NCBI GenBank assembly: GCA_011524525.1
Contig: WTKE01000025.1
Location: 1-64,000 of the forward strand
Source: Bacillus sp. (in: firmicutes)
GTDB taxonomy: Bacteria; Bacillota; Bacilli; Bacillales; Cytobacillaceae
Direction: 5' to 3'
DNA length: 64,000 nt
Made by a program: the position numbers and the translations under genes. Below, piece by piece: positions 18,869-29,519 of this stretch. The notes beneath the pieces are model-generated. The model was not told the DNA's origin. It was given only the letters and a program-made list of their open reading frames with translations, and searched no databases. Positions within the stretch are counted from its first letter, which is position 1. Each line of letters opens with the position of its first letter.

Positions 18869-18875
18869 ACCATTC

Positions 18876-19520
18876 TTATCCTCTAATTTTTTCTATCGCT
18901 TTTTTTCTATCTCTTTCGTTGTATATAGCCGATCCAGCCACGAGAACATTCGCACCAGCTTCTACACACTTCCTTGCCGTTTCCTCGTTCACTCCACCAT
19001 CTACTTCAATTTCAACGGATAACCCTTTTTTATCTACCAGTTCTTTTACCTGTCTAATTTTCGGTAGCACTTGCTCAATAAATTTTTGCCCTCCAAAACC
19101 AGGATTAACCGTCATTAAAAGAACCATATCAATATCATCAATCACATGCTCAATGGTTTGAACAGGTGTTGCAGGATTTAGAACAACCCCCGCTTTGACT
19201 CCAAATGATTTAATATAGTGGATGGTCCGATGTAGATGCTTACAAGCTTCTACATGAACAGTAAGATAATCGGCTCCTGCATTAGCAAATACCTCAATAT
19301 ACTGATCCGGATTTTCGATCATTAAATGCACATCAAGCGGAAGTTTCGTGATTGGACGAATCGCTTCTACAATCAGGGGACCAATCGTAATATTGGGTAC
19401 AAAATGACCATCCATGACATCCACATGGATATAGTCTGCTCCCCCTCGTTCTACATCTTTAATTTCTTCTCCCAGTTTTGAAAAATCAGCTGATAGTATG
19501 GAAGGCGCAATTTTCACCAT
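18876..19520 (-). CDS. rpe: Ribulose-phosphate 3-epimerase
   Basis: Interconverts ribulose-5-phosphate and xylulose-5-phosphate in the pentose phosphate pathway. A 214-residue TIM barrel: KIAPSILSADF at the start, HVDVMDGHFVPN with metal-binding His/Asp, HLMIENP, VNPGFGGQ for phosphate, and EVDGGVNEET. It sits 2 bp after rsgA in the prpC-prkC-rsgA-rpe run, the usual Bacillus order. Confidence 0.97.
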   Translation of the reverse strand: MVKIAPSILSADFSKLGEEIKDVERGGADYIHVDVMDGHFVPNITIGPLIVEAIRPITKLPLDVHLMIENPDQYIEVFANAGADYLTVHVEACKHLHRTIHYIKSFGVKAGVVLNPATPVQTIEHVIDDIDMVLLMTVNPGFGGQKFIEQVLPKIRQVKELVDKKGLSVEIEVDGGVNEETARKCVEAGANVLVAGSAIYNERDRKKAIEKIRG

Positions 19521-19522
19521 AA

Positions 19523-20407
19523 TTAATACCTCGGCTTTCTCTCTTTAATTTCTTGTACAAAAAGCTCATAATGCTCATATCGATACTCAGGAAGCTTCCC
19601 AGTATTCACCGCTTCCTTTACCGCACATTTTGGTTCCTTTAAGTGAATACATCCGCGAAATTTACAGTCTTCACTTAACTTTTCAATATCAGGGAAGCAA
19701 TAGTTTAAGTCCTCTACCTCTATATCCGTGAATTCCAGCGAACTGAAACCAGGAGTATCTGCGACTAACCCTTCCCCAATCTTAATTAGTTCCACATGTC
19801 TTGTTGTATGTTTTCCTCGGCCTAAATGGGAGGATATATCGTTTGTTTTTAATTCTAGGTCTGGTCGTATCGCATTTAAAAGCGATGACTTTCCTACACC
19901 TGACTGCCCAGCGAATACGGATATAACTCCTTTTAAATGTGGAAGCAACTGCTCTAACCCGTCCTCTGTTTCTGATGAGGTTAAAATTACTTCATAACCA
20001 GCATTCATATATTGATCACGATAGATTTCAATCTTTTTTCTATCATCATCACTTGTTAAATCCATTTTCGTTACACAAATAATTGGCTTGATCCGATTAA
20101 ATTCAACTAGAACAAGAAACCGATCGAGCAAGGAGGTACTAAAATCAGGCTCAACAGCCGAAAAAACCAATATCGCCTGATCAACATTAGAAATCGGTGG
20201 TCTTACTAATTCGTTTTTCCGATCCTTTACCTCTAAAATATAGCCCTCAGATTCATTTTCAGCCTGAAAAACAACTTCATCACCTACAAGAGGGGTTACT
20301 TTATTTAAGCGAAATACCCCTCTACCTCTACACTGAATCACTTGATTATCATCTGAGAGAACATAATAGAAACCACTTAACGCTTTAATAATTTTGCCTT
20401 CTGGCAT
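19523..20407 (-). CDS. rsgA: Ribosome small-subunit assembly GTPase RsgA
   Basis: RsgA checks late 30S assembly. It is a circularly permuted GTPase: an N-terminal OB domain (1-70), then TKMD (G4, 113-116) before GQSGVGKS (G1, 167-174) and DTPG (G3, 217-220). The C-terminal zinc site is C248, C253, H255 and C261. Length 294 is normal. In B. subtilis this protein (CpgA) is a PrkC substrate, in keeping with its position directly downstream of prkC. Confidence 0.97.
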   Translation of the reverse strand: MPEGKIIKALSGFYYVLSDDNQVIQCRGRGVFRLNKVTPLVGDEVVFQAENESEGYILEVKDRKNELVRPPISNVDQAILVFSAVEPDFSTSLLDRFLVLVEFNRIKPIICVTKMDLTSDDDRKKIEIYRDQYMNAGYEVILTSSETEDGLEQLLPHLKGVISVFAGQSGVGKSSLLNAIRPDLELKTNDISSHLGRGKHTTRHVELIKIGEGLVADTPGFSSLEFTDIEVEDLNYCFPDIEKLSEDCKFRGCIHLKEPKCAVKEAVNTGKLPEYRYEHYELFVQEIKERKPRY

Positions 20408-20455
20408 ACATACACTCCTTTAACAGAATGTGAACGATTAGTTCCTAAACCTATT

Positions 20456-22423
20456 TTAATTTGTTGGGTATGGTACCGATTGTTCATCGATAACATCACC
20501 GTCCCTTTGGACTCTGTATGCGCCCTGTTCATTAGGAGCAATAATTAACTGTATAGTCCGAGTCTCAGTTTGTGTAATTTCAAAGGTTTGCACCGGTTCT
20601 GATATATTGTGATCCATATCCTCTATATAAATTTGGACAACTTGCGGAGTCCCTTCCACTAAAGGTTCATAAGGAATGGTAATTTCCTTTTGTACGGTTT
20701 TAGGAATCGCTTCTTTTCCTTTAGAAAGTACTACGGTCACTGTAGACCCTTTTTGTACATCTGTACCTGCAGAAGGCTTTTGCGAGATCACTAATCCTTC
20801 CGCCACCGTATCGCTATATTGGCCTTCACTTGCGATCTGTACATTTAACCCAGAGGAATGTGCGTACTCTTGGATTCCTTTTTCATTATAACCTGAAAGA
20901 TCCTTTAGTTTTATTAGCTGTGGCCCCTTACTAACGGTAAATTCCAGTTCCGTTTCCGCCGGAATAATTTCTTCACCGCTAGATGGATTCTGCGAGATGA
21001 TTTGTCCTACTGGGGCAGAATCATCGTTAACTTCCTTTTTGGTGATGTCTTTAAAGCCCCTTGCTTCTAACAAATCAATTACATCATCATATTGACGTCC
21101 GGTATAGTCAAGCACTGTCCATTTTTCTTTACCAATACTTAAATAAAGATCCACTTCCTGCCCTTCTTTTACTGTTTTCCCTTCTTTAGGGTTTGTTTTT
21201 ATGATGAGTCCTTCTTCTACTTCTTCATCAGTAACTTCAATTGTGTCACCAATTTTCAATCCTTGCTCCTGAAGGATTTCCATTGCTTCATCTAACTCTG
21301 TTCCAGAAACATCAGGAACAAGCACGTCTTTGGGCCCTAATAATTTAGGTAGAACCGTTACAGTTAAAATGGAAAGGATAAGCAATAAGAGAAAGATAGA
21401 TACGAGCACAATAGGCCATTTTCTCTTCTTTTTCTTCTTCTTTTTATCTCCGTCTTTGTCAGTTGTCTCTTGAAGAACAGGATGCTCTTTACTATGTACG
21501 AGTGTCTCATCAGATGTCAGGTACTGATCAGCGGTAATAACCGGAATGGCTTTTGTTGCATCATCATCTATCGGAAGAGCAAATTTTGGCTCGTCGATTC
21601 GATCAGGATCAAGTGCTGTTACTAAATCCATCTCCATATCTTCAACACTATCATATCGATGAAAAGGATCTTTTGCCGTTGCTTTTAAAACGATATTTTC
21701 CACACTTTGTGGGATTTTTGGATTCCATCTTCTTAACGAAGGTGTTTCTGATTGTAGGTGTTTTAATGCAATAGAGACGGCTGATTCACCTGAAAATGGA
21801 AGCCTTCCTGTTAATAGTTCAAACATGACAATTCCAAGAGAATAGATATCCGATTTTCGGTTAGCCATTCCACCTCTTGCTTGTTCTGGAGATAAGTAAT
21901 GGACAGACCCAAGCACTGAGTTTGTTTGTGTTATACTTGTCGCACTCATAGCCATAGCAATACCAAAATCCGTAATTTTCACATTTCCCTCACGATCAAT
22001 TAAAATATTATGTGGTTTAATATCTCTATGAATAATGTGATTTTGATGAGCATGTGAAATAGCGGAGGTTAACTGTTTCATAATATCAATGGCATCCGCT
22101 ACATGTAATGATAGCTGCTGCTGTATGTATTGTTTGAGAGTTTGCCCCTCCACATACTCCATAACAATATAATAGATAGAATCTTCTTCTCCAACATCGT
22201 ATATACTAACAATATTCGGATGAGCCAAGCTCGTTGCGGATTGTGCTTCTCGGTGAAAGCGACGAATAAATTCCTCGTCATTCGAAAAATCAAGCCTCAG
22301 TACCTTAACAGCCACGTCTCGATCTAAAATCATATCATGTGCAAGATAAACATTGGCCATTCCGCCGCCGCCAATCATCTCAAGCACTTTGTAGCGGCCG
22401 CTTAAACGCTTACCGATTAGCAT
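20456..22423 (-). CDS. prkC: Serine/threonine kinase PrkC with PASTA repeats
   Basis: PrkC is a membrane kinase that senses muropeptides; in B. subtilis it influences spore germination, biofilm formation and translation factors. The cytoplasmic kinase (about 11-270) has GGGGMANVY, K40, HRDIKPHN with D134, and DFG at 152-154. A lysine-rich stretch precedes one membrane helix (about 337-358), followed by three extracellular PASTA repeats (about 365-575) and a C-terminal beta domain. The ORF track adds five codons; the ATG at 22423 gives MLIGKRLSGRY as in B. subtilis and overlaps the prpC stop by 7 bp, so kinase and phosphatase are coupled. Confidence 0.97.
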   Translation of the reverse strand: MLIGKRLSGRYKVLEMIGGGGMANVYLAHDMILDRDVAVKVLRLDFSNDEEFIRRFHREAQSATSLAHPNIVSIYDVGEEDSIYYIVMEYVEGQTLKQYIQQQLSLHVADAIDIMKQLTSAISHAHQNHIIHRDIKPHNILIDREGNVKITDFGIAMAMSATSITQTNSVLGSVHYLSPEQARGGMANRKSDIYSLGIVMFELLTGRLPFSGESAVSIALKHLQSETPSLRRWNPKIPQSVENIVLKATAKDPFHRYDSVEDMEMDLVTALDPDRIDEPKFALPIDDDATKAIPVITADQYLTSDETLVHSKEHPVLQETTDKDGDKKKKKKKRKWPIVLVSIFLLLLILSILTVTVLPKLLGPKDVLVPDVSGTELDEAMEILQEQGLKIGDTIEVTDEEVEEGLIIKTNPKEGKTVKEGQEVDLYLSIGKEKWTVLDYTGRQYDDVIDLLEARGFKDITKKEVNDDSAPVGQIISQNPSSGEEIIPAETELEFTVSKGPQLIKLKDLSGYNEKGIQEYAHSSGLNVQIASEGQYSDTVAEGLVISQKPSAGTDVQKGSTVTVVLSKGKEAIPKTVQKEITIPYEPLVEGTPQVVQIYIEDMDHNISEPVQTFEITQTETRTIQLIIAPNEQGAYRVQRDGDVIDEQSVPYPTN

Positions 22424-23178
22424 GTATTCCCACCCCAATCATCGCCAACGTCAAATTGTAAAATGACCAAGGTAATATTATCCTCACCACCATGCTCATT
22501 TGCAAGGTTGATAAGAGTGGATGCCTTTTCCTCTAAATTTTCAGCATTTTTTAAAACACTAACCATTTCATCAGACGAAACTTTATTAGATAAACCATCA
22601 GAGCATAAAAGGAGAACATCTCCTTCTTCAAACATGATGGTACGAATATCCATTTTTATATCTTGCTCCGTTCCAAGAGCACGTAAAATAACATTTTTAC
22701 GCGGATGATGTTCTGCATCCTCTCTTGAAATTTGTCCCGTTCTAACAAGTTCATTTACGAGAGTATGATCTTCTGTTAACTGCTGAAAACCTGAATCATT
22801 TAAAATATAGCAGCGACTATCACCAATATTCAGAACAGTTGAAAATAATGGCGTAACAATGGCAGCAACGACTGTTGTTCCCATCCCTTCACACTCGGCA
22901 TGTTGCTGTGAATGCTGGAATACTACTTGATTGATATGAGGAATACTGTTTCTTAACCAGTCCTCTGCATGAGAGGCCGTTTCAATTCCACTTGAATCTT
23001 TCCACATCTCTTCTAAATGCTTGATCGCCATGGAACTGGCGACATCTCCTGCTCGATGTCCACCCATTCCATCTGCAACCACACATAGATGCTGCCCGTC
23101 ACGGTTGATAAAGATTCCTCCACTGTCCTCATTATGCTGGCGAATCCGACCTCGGTCCGTTCTAAATACTGCTTTCAC
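22417..23178 (-). CDS. prpC: PP2C-type protein phosphatase PrpC
   Basis: PrpC removes phosphate from PrkC and its substrates. The 253 residues carry the PPM/PP2C metal motifs RGRIRQHNED, VVADGMGGH, NIGDSR and GGEDNITLV. The start is GTG after GAGGTGACA. It lies 6 bp after rlmN and overlaps prkC, forming the standard phosphatase-kinase pair. Confidence 0.97.
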   Translation of the reverse strand: MKAVFRTDRGRIRQHNEDSGGIFINRDGQHLCVVADGMGGHRAGDVASSMAIKHLEEMWKDSSGIETASHAEDWLRNSIPHINQVVFQHSQQHAECEGMGTTVVAAIVTPLFSTVLNIGDSRCYILNDSGFQQLTEDHTLVNELVRTGQISREDAEHHPRKNVILRALGTEQDIKMDIRTIMFEEGDVLLLCSDGLSNKVSSDEMVSVLKNAENLEEKASTLINLANEHGGEDNITLVILQFDVGDDWGGNTC

Positions 23179-23184
23179 CTATTG

Positions 23185-24270
23185 TCACCTCGTCTCTTCT
23201 TTTCGTTCCTTTGCACGAAGTTGTCCACATGCTGCATCAATATCATGACCGTGCTCTCTTCTAATCGTTACGTTTACTCCATGATTTTTTAACGTTTTTT
23301 CAAATGCAAAAATTTGATCTTTAGGTGTTCGGACATAATCTCTTTCTGGTACATAGTTTACCGGAATTAGGTTTACGTGACATTTAACACCCTTAATGAG
23401 CTTCGCTAGTTCTTCGGCATGTTCAACTTGGTCATTTACTCCCCCAAATAGCCCATACTCAAAACTCACTCGTCTTCCAGTCTTCTCGATATAATAACGT
23501 ACTGCATCCATTAAATCAGGGAGCTTATACGCACGGTTAATGGGCATTAACCGGCTACGAATTTCCGTATTTGGTGCATGAAGTGAAATCGCAAAGTTGA
23601 TTTGCATATTCTCATCAGCAAACTGATAAATCTTTGGAATAATTCCACTTGTCGAAACCGTAATATGTCGAGCTCCTATGTTCAATCCTTTATCATGATT
23701 GATAATTTTTAAAAATGAGAGCATATCATTGTAATTGTCAAAAGGCTCTCCGATTCCCATTATAACAACGGAGCTTACTCTTTCATCTGTTTCATCTAAA
23801 GCTTGCTGTACCTTCACTACTTGAGCGACGATTTCCCCTGCTTCTAGATTTCGTTTTAGTCCACCTAAAGTTGATGCACAGAAAGTACATCCAATTCGGC
23901 AGCCGACCTGTGTCGTTACACACACCGAATTCCCATATTCATGCCTCATCAGCACTGTTTCAATGGAGTAACCATCATGTAGTTCAAATAGGAACTTAAT
24001 CGTCCCATCTGATGATTGCTGTTGAATAAGCGTATTGAGTGTGGTTAGAGAATAATGCTCTTCTAACGTTTCACGTAAAGTTTTTGAGAGATTAGACATA
24101 TCCTCAAAACTTGTTACTCTTTTTTTGTATAACCAATCAAAGATTTGCTCAGCACGAAATGCCTTTTCATTATGTTCTACTAACCATGCTTTTAAATCGT
24201 GTAATTCTATAGAGTAAATGGATGGCTTTTGCACGGATGTTTGTTCTTTTTCAATAGTTGTCTGTTCCAT
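23185..24270 (-). CDS. rlmN: 23S rRNA/tRNA adenine-C2 methyltransferase RlmN
   Basis: A radical SAM enzyme that methylates C2 of A2503 (E. coli numbering) in 23S rRNA and A37 in some tRNAs. The iron-sulfur motif is CRIGCTFC (C124, C128, C131). The downstream GIGEPFDNY, the SLHAPN segment and a C-terminal DAACGQL cysteine complete the family pattern. Length 361 matches RlmN; the A2503-type resistance relative Cfr cannot be ruled out by motifs alone, but the chromosomal context is that of RlmN. It lies 4 bp after rsmB. Confidence 0.96.
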   Translation of the reverse strand: MEQTTIEKEQTSVQKPSIYSIELHDLKAWLVEHNEKAFRAEQIFDWLYKKRVTSFEDMSNLSKTLRETLEEHYSLTTLNTLIQQQSSDGTIKFLFELHDGYSIETVLMRHEYGNSVCVTTQVGCRIGCTFCASTLGGLKRNLEAGEIVAQVVKVQQALDETDERVSSVVIMGIGEPFDNYNDMLSFLKIINHDKGLNIGARHITVSTSGIIPKIYQFADENMQINFAISLHAPNTEIRSRLMPINRAYKLPDLMDAVRYYIEKTGRRVSFEYGLFGGVNDQVEHAEELAKLIKGVKCHVNLIPVNYVPERDYVRTPKDQIFAFEKTLKNHGVNVTIRREHGHDIDAACGQLRAKERKEETR

Positions 24271-24274
24271 TTCT

Positions 24275-25621
24275 TTACACCTTCTTCCTTAAACTTGCAA
24301 TATAAAATCCATCTGAACCAAAATCTTGAGGGAAAATCTGAAGCTGAAAGTCCTTCATCAGTGGCTGAATGGCCATAGGCATCCTCTCCATAACTGAAAG
24401 GTCTCCTTCAAAGTCTGTATGCTTTTGTAAAAACGCTGCCACTACCTCTTCATTTTCAGAGCGGTCGATTGTACATGTGCTGTAGACCAACGTTCCACCC
24501 GGCTTTAACAGTGGAGTAACAGAATCTAATAACTGTAACTGAATACTCTGAAGACGATTTAAATCTTCTTCTTTTTTTGTGTATTTCATATCTGGCTTTC
24601 TTCTCATTACACCCAAACCAGAGCAAGGGGCATCAAGTAAAATTCGATCGAACACGCTACCCTCAAACTCTTCTTGCACTTTACGACTATCCATAGCTTT
24701 AGTCTCTATATTTTTCAATCCAAGTCGTTCAGCATTTTCATTAATCAACTTTACTTTATACTCATGAAGATCTAATGAGATAACTTGTCCTGTTTCATCT
24801 AGCTTTTCAGCGATATGAGTCGACTTTCCACCAGGAGCTGCGCACGCATCTAAAATCGTTTCATTTTGTTCGATCCCTAATGCATATGCTACAAGCATGG
24901 AGCTTTCATCCTGAATCGTAATCAAACCTTCTTTGAAACTTTCTGAATGAGCAAGATTTCCTTTTAAACATTTTATTGCTTCAGGAACAACTACACTTTC
25001 CTCAACTTGAAAACCTTCATCTGAAAGCCTTTTAATACAAGCTTCTCTGGTGATTTTATTTGTATTAATGCGCGCTGTTTGCATTGGTGCAGTTAAATTG
25101 ATTTCACACATCTCTTTTGCTTTATTATACCCAAATTGCTCGGTCCATCTTCTTACAAGCCAAGTAGGATGACTCGTTTCTATGGACAATCGCTCGACTT
25201 CATCCTTAATCTCATTTATATCTCTTATGCCTTCACGTTGCAAAGAGCGGAGAACACCATTAACCATCCCAGATATCCCTTTATGACCCCTCTTTTTAGC
25301 AATTTCCACTGCCTCATGAATAGCAGCACGGTCAGGTATTTTATCTAAATAAAGCATTTGATATAAGGTCATTCTTAGTAGCTGTTTTACCCAGTTTTCA
25401 AGTTTTTTAGGATTTTTTACAAATGGCTCTAAGTAATAATCAAGAGTCATTTTTCTTTGTAACGTTCCGTATGTTAATTCTGTTAACAATCCAATATCCT
25501 TCGTTGCAATTCGATTCTTTTTAATCACATGGTTTAAAAGTAGATTGCTATATGATTGATTTTTTTCGATTTGCTCCAGAATGTTTACAACACTTTCTCG
25601 AACATTTGATTTATCTGTCAT
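24275..25621 (-). CDS. rsmB: 16S rRNA cytosine-C5 methyltransferase RsmB
   Basis: RsmB methylates C967 (E. coli numbering) of 16S rRNA. The N-terminal 140 residues are a NusB-like RNA-binding fold; the C-terminal Rossmann domain shows [12 protein letters not shown] (SAM binding), DAPCSGLG with one catalytic cysteine, and YSTCTI with the second. Length 448. Its ATG overlaps the fmt stop as ATGA, so it is coupled to fmt. Confidence 0.97.
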   Translation of the reverse strand: MTDKSNVRESVVNILEQIEKNQSYSNLLLNHVIKKNRIATKDIGLLTELTYGTLQRKMTLDYYLEPFVKNPKKLENWVKQLLRMTLYQMLYLDKIPDRAAIHEAVEIAKKRGHKGISGMVNGVLRSLQREGIRDINEIKDEVERLSIETSHPTWLVRRWTEQFGYNKAKEMCEINLTAPMQTARINTNKITREACIKRLSDEGFQVEESVVVPEAIKCLKGNLAHSESFKEGLITIQDESSMLVAYALGIEQNETILDACAAPGGKSTHIAEKLDETGQVISLDLHEYKVKLINENAERLGLKNIETKAMDSRKVQEEFEGSVFDRILLDAPCSGLGVMRRKPDMKYTKKEEDLNRLQSIQLQLLDSVTPLLKPGGTLVYSTCTIDRSENEEVVAAFLQKHTDFEGDLSVMERMPMAIQPLMKDFQLQIFPQDFGSDGFYIASLRKKV

Positions 25622-26568
25622 TCGTTAACTCCTATACGATCTCCAACCTTTAAAAACGAACCTGCCCCACGTAAAAATTGATCGGCTGTCATTTTCTTTT
25701 TACCAGAAGGCTGGAGCTCAAGCACTTTGATCGCTGTATCATTGCCAGTTGCAACAACAAAACCATCTTCTTCAATCACAATAATTTCTCCTGGATCTGC
25801 CTTTTTCCCTGCCTTTACTTTCGTCGCCCACCATAGTTTCAGCACTGAATCTGAAAGGTGGGTGTAAGCAACTGGCCATGGGTTCATGCCCCTGATATGG
25901 TTGTAAATCTCTTCACCTGTTTTAGACCAAATAATTCTTTCTTCCTCGCGCTTTATATTATACGCAAATGTTGCTTCTTTCTCATTTTGGGGAATTGGTT
26001 CTAGCTCCCCTTTAATCAGCCTTGGCAATGTGTCTAACAATAATTTAGAACCAGCCTCACTAAGCTTATCATGCAAAGAACCAACCGTATCTGTTTCTGT
26101 AATTTCTACTTCTACTTGCGTTAATATATCACCTGCATCAAGCTTTTCTGCCATATACATGATCGTAATTCCGGTTTTCTCTTTTCCTTGAATAATGGAG
26201 TAATGTATGGGAGCCCCTCCACGCAATTCTGGTAACAGCGAGGCATGAACATTAATGCATCCGAGCGGTGGCGCATCTAAGAGTTCCTTCGGTAATATTT
26301 GACCAAACGCTGCCGTTACGACTAAGTCAGGCTTTAAGCTTAAAACTTGATCCAAGTCCTCTCTTACGCGGATTTTTTCCGGTTGAAGAACCCGAATACC
26401 ATGTTTTTCCGCTTCTACTTTCACCGGAGGTGGAGTGAGTACTCTTTTTCTTCCAACTGGGCGATCCGGTTGTGTCACTACACCGATCACTTCATAACCA
26501 GCTTCTATTACGCTTCTTAATACGGGAACAGAAAAATCAGGAGTACCCATAAATACTATTTTTGTCAT
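25618..26568 (-). CDS. fmt: Methionyl-tRNA formyltransferase
   Basis: Fmt formylates initiator Met-tRNA with 10-formyltetrahydrofolate. The 316-residue protein has [10 protein letters not shown] at the N-terminus, the catalytic [17 protein letters not shown] segment (Asn and His) with the later GDILTQ loop, and a C-terminal tRNA-binding domain. It is 4 bp overlapped with def upstream and with rsmB downstream: the enzyme that adds the formyl group sits beside the one that removes it. Confidence 0.97.
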   Translation of the reverse strand: MTKIVFMGTPDFSVPVLRSVIEAGYEVIGVVTQPDRPVGRKRVLTPPPVKVEAEKHGIRVLQPEKIRVREDLDQVLSLKPDLVVTAAFGQILPKELLDAPPLGCINVHASLLPELRGGAPIHYSIIQGKEKTGITIMYMAEKLDAGDILTQVEVEITETDTVGSLHDKLSEAGSKLLLDTLPRLIKGELEPIPQNEKEATFAYNIKREEERIIWSKTGEEIYNHIRGMNPWPVAYTHLSDSVLKLWWATKVKAGKKADPGEIIVIEEDGFVVATGNDTAIKVLELQPSGKKKMTADQFLRGAGSFLKVGDRIGVNE

Positions 26569-27050
26569 TCGCTTTCGACTCCCTCTAACTCTTCTTCAGT
26601 TAAATACCTTGTGACTTTGGATGTAAATAGAATGCCATGCAGATGATCGATTTCATGAAGAATCGCACGTGCTAAAAAATCTTCTGCTTCGATCACAAAC
26701 GCTTTTCCTTTTCGGTCTCTAGCTTTCACCTTTACAAAGTACGGTCTTGATACCTCTCCGTAAACTCCCGGGAAACTAAGACAACCTTCCGGACCTGTTT
26801 GTTCGCCGGACACTTCTAATATTTCAGGGTTAATGAGTTCAATCGTCCCCGACTCATCGTCTATATCAACGATGGCAATTTGTCTTGCTAAGCCAATTTG
26901 AGGAGCTGCAAGACCTACCCCATCGAATTCAATCATCGTATCGTACATATCATTTAGTAGCTTTTCTAGTTTTTTATCAAATACCGTTACCCTCTCACAT
27001 TCTTGCTCAAGTACCTCTGCAGGATGAGTAACTAGCTTCTTTACCGTCAA
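26565..27050 (-). CDS. def: Peptide deformylase
   Basis: Removes the N-formyl group from nascent proteins. Metal and catalytic motifs are GVGLAAPQ (44-51), EGCLS (88-92) and HEIDH (132-136). The ORF track begins 22 codons upstream, but GGAGGAAGTATT is well spaced for a TTG at 27050, giving [15 protein letters not shown], collinear with B. subtilis DefA (161 residues). The extra N-terminal codons show no family similarity. It sits in a priA-def-fmt-rsmB run. Confidence 0.95.
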   Translation of the reverse strand: MTVKKLVTHPAEVLEQECERVTVFDKKLEKLLNDMYDTMIEFDGVGLAAPQIGLARQIAIVDIDDESGTIELINPEILEVSGEQTGPEGCLSFPGVYGEVSRPYFVKVKARDRKGKAFVIEAEDFLARAILHEIDHLHGILFTSKVTRYLTEEELEGVESE

Positions 27051-27116
27051 AATACTTCCTCCGATTTTTTCATATTTATCACTATTCTCTACGAAAACAA
27101 CCCGCTTCATAACCAA

Positions 27117-29519
27117 CTACATGAGAATATAAGGATTCACGTCTGTAGAAATGGTTAAACCGGTTGTTGCAGATTCATGCTGATATTGATCAAGTACCGT
27201 TTTAATGGCACGACCTAACTGTGGCTCACGTTTGTATTTTATCAAACATTGGTATCTATATCTATTTTTGATTCGAGGGATTGGTGAGGCAACAGGTCCA
27301 AGAACAATTGCTTCAGGAGAAAGACTTTTCCGGATGTATCCAGTAATCTTTTCTGTCACCGACACCACCTTCATCAAATTCTCATGACTTACCGTAATCA
27401 GAGATATATAGAAGAAAGGTGGATAATGGTGAAGCTTTCTTATTTGCATTTCCCTTTCATAATACAAATCATAGTCCTGTTGGGCTGCAAACTGAATACT
27501 ATAATGCTCCGGCGTATAGGTTTGTACAATTACTTCCCCTGTTAGTTCATGTCTTCCGGCTCTTCCACTTACCTGTGTAAGCAGCTGAAAGGTTTTCTCA
27601 GATGAACGGAAATCAGGGATATGCAGCATCGTATCAGCTGAAAGAACTCCTACGAGTGTAATCTTAGGAAAATCCAATCCTTTTGCAATCATTTGCGTTC
27701 CTAACAGAATATCTGCTTTTCCTTCACCAAAATCAGTTAGCAGCTTTTCATGCGCTCCTTTTTTGGAAGTCGTATCTACATCCATTCGGATAACTCTTGC
27801 CTCTGGCAGCACTTTGCCAAGCTCTTCTTCAATTTTCTGAGTGCCCGTCCCAAAATAACGAATATGCTCAGATTGGCATTCTGGGCATTGTGTTGGAACA
27901 TGCGACTCATAGCCGCAATAATGACACTTCATTCTCTCACTAAATCGATGATAAGTTAACGAAATATCACAATCCGGACAATTCACAACATACCCACAAT
28001 CTCTACACATCACAAAGGAGGAATGTCCTCGTTTGTTTAAAAACAATACGGTTTGCTCCTGCTTTTCGAGTCTATCTTTCAATTTTTCCATTAACACCCT
28101 TGAAAACATGGAGCGATTTCCTTCGCGAAGCTCTTCTCTCATATCCACGACTTCAACATGAGGCATTGGACCACTATTCATCCGGCTTGGCAAATTTAAA
28201 AGTTCATACACGCCTTTTTTTGCGCGAGCAAATGATTCCAGTGCCGGTGTTGCACTTCCTAGTACAACCGGGCAACCATATTTTTTGGCACGTTGAATCG
28301 CAACGTCTCTTGCATGGTATCTAGGATTTTCTTCCTGCTTATAACTGGTTTCATGCTCTTCATCAATAATTATTATTCCGAGGTTTTCAAAGGGAGCAAA
28401 AATGGCAGACCTTGCGCCCACAACGACTTTTACTTCTTTTCTTTGGATCTTTCGCCACTCATCATATTTTTCCCCAGTAGAAAGTCCGCTGTGCATAACA
28501 GCCACTTCATCTCCGAATCTTCCTTTAAAACGTTTTACCATTTGTGGAGTTAAGGCAATTTCTGGGACGAGAACGATCGCTTCCTTCCCTTTCTCTAACA
28601 CTCGTTGAATCGATTGTAAATATACTTCCGTTTTCCCACTACCTGTTACCCCATAAAGTAAAAACACTTGATGTAGATCTTCTTCAATAGTTTGTAAAAC
28701 AGGGGTAATAGCTACCGTCTGCTCGGGGGTTAACGGTAAAGCCTGGGTCCTTTCAAATACACGATTTTCGTAAGGATCACGGTACACTTCTACTTCTTCT
28801 TCTCTTAATATCCCTTTATTAACGAGACCCTTTATAGCAGATGAAGAGGTGTTTAGTAGGTTCATTAAATGTTGTAAAGGTACGGGATCTGGGTTCGCTA
28901 GGAAAAACTCTATAATTTCCCTTTGCTTCGTTGCCTGAATGGATAATAGCTTGAGTGAATCAGAAAGTACCTCTTCATTTACATGTGGCAAAACATACTT
29001 GCGCTTTTTCTTACTCACCCGTTCCTTTACTTCATATATGAATTCCACATGGCTACTAGCGATTTCTTTTTGTAATACCTTCCATGCATCCTTTTCAATC
29101 GAATCAAAAGGTATAATATGACTTTTCTCAAATACTTTTTGTAGGTCTTGTGGCAACAGCTTCAAATCGGTCGTCACACGGATTTTTTTTTCGTATTTCG
29201 CTTTTAGTGCCGCCGGTAGCATTACCTGATAAGCAGAAATCCGATAACAAAGAGTTTCTTCGGACAACCAATCCCCAAGCTGTAAAAGTTCTTCATTTAA
29301 TACCGGTACAATATCCATAGGAGCAATAATATCTCTAAGCTTTTCAAACTCAGAGCTAGGTTGAATGGAAATGACAAACCCTTGAATTTTCCGAGGCCCA
29401 AACGGAACAACCACCCTCATCCCTGGGGTGATAACCCCTTCTAAATGCTCAGGAATACGATAATCAAACGGTCTGTCGGTTTGCTTAGCTGGAACATCCA
29501 CAATTACACTCGCAATCAT
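27117..29519 (-). CDS. priA: Primosomal helicase PriA
   Basis: PriA reloads the replisome at collapsed forks. After a DNA-binding N-terminal region (about 1-250) comes the helicase core with Walker A GVTGSGKTEVYLQ, DEEH, and a cysteine-rich zinc region inserted between the helicase lobes (CRDCGYVVNCPDC, CHYCG, CPEC). Motif VI is QVSGRAGR. Length 800 fits. It overlaps coaBC by 4 bp and is followed after 66 bp by def. Confidence 0.97.
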   Translation of the reverse strand: MIASVIVDVPAKQTDRPFDYRIPEHLEGVITPGMRVVVPFGPRKIQGFVISIQPSSEFEKLRDIIAPMDIVPVLNEELLQLGDWLSEETLCYRISAYQVMLPAALKAKYEKKIRVTTDLKLLPQDLQKVFEKSHIIPFDSIEKDAWKVLQKEIASSHVEFIYEVKERVSKKKRKYVLPHVNEEVLSDSLKLLSIQATKQREIIEFFLANPDPVPLQHLMNLLNTSSSAIKGLVNKGILREEEVEVYRDPYENRVFERTQALPLTPEQTVAITPVLQTIEEDLHQVFLLYGVTGSGKTEVYLQSIQRVLEKGKEAIVLVPEIALTPQMVKRFKGRFGDEVAVMHSGLSTGEKYDEWRKIQRKEVKVVVGARSAIFAPFENLGIIIIDEEHETSYKQEENPRYHARDVAIQRAKKYGCPVVLGSATPALESFARAKKGVYELLNLPSRMNSGPMPHVEVVDMREELREGNRSMFSRVLMEKLKDRLEKQEQTVLFLNKRGHSSFVMCRDCGYVVNCPDCDISLTYHRFSERMKCHYCGYESHVPTQCPECQSEHIRYFGTGTQKIEEELGKVLPEARVIRMDVDTTSKKGAHEKLLTDFGEGKADILLGTQMIAKGLDFPKITLVGVLSADTMLHIPDFRSSEKTFQLLTQVSGRAGRHELTGEVIVQTYTPEHYSIQFAAQQDYDLYYEREMQIRKLHHYPPFFYISLITVSHENLMKVVSVTEKITGYIRKSLSPEAIVLGPVASPIPRIKNRYRYQCLIKYKREPQLGRAIKTVLDQYQHESATTGLTISTDVNPYILM

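Noticed and set aside
26565-27116. 183-residue form of peptide deformylase with 22 extra N-terminal residues
   Set aside because: The extension lacks similarity to deformylases, while GGAGG is correctly placed for the internal TTG that gives the standard N-terminus.
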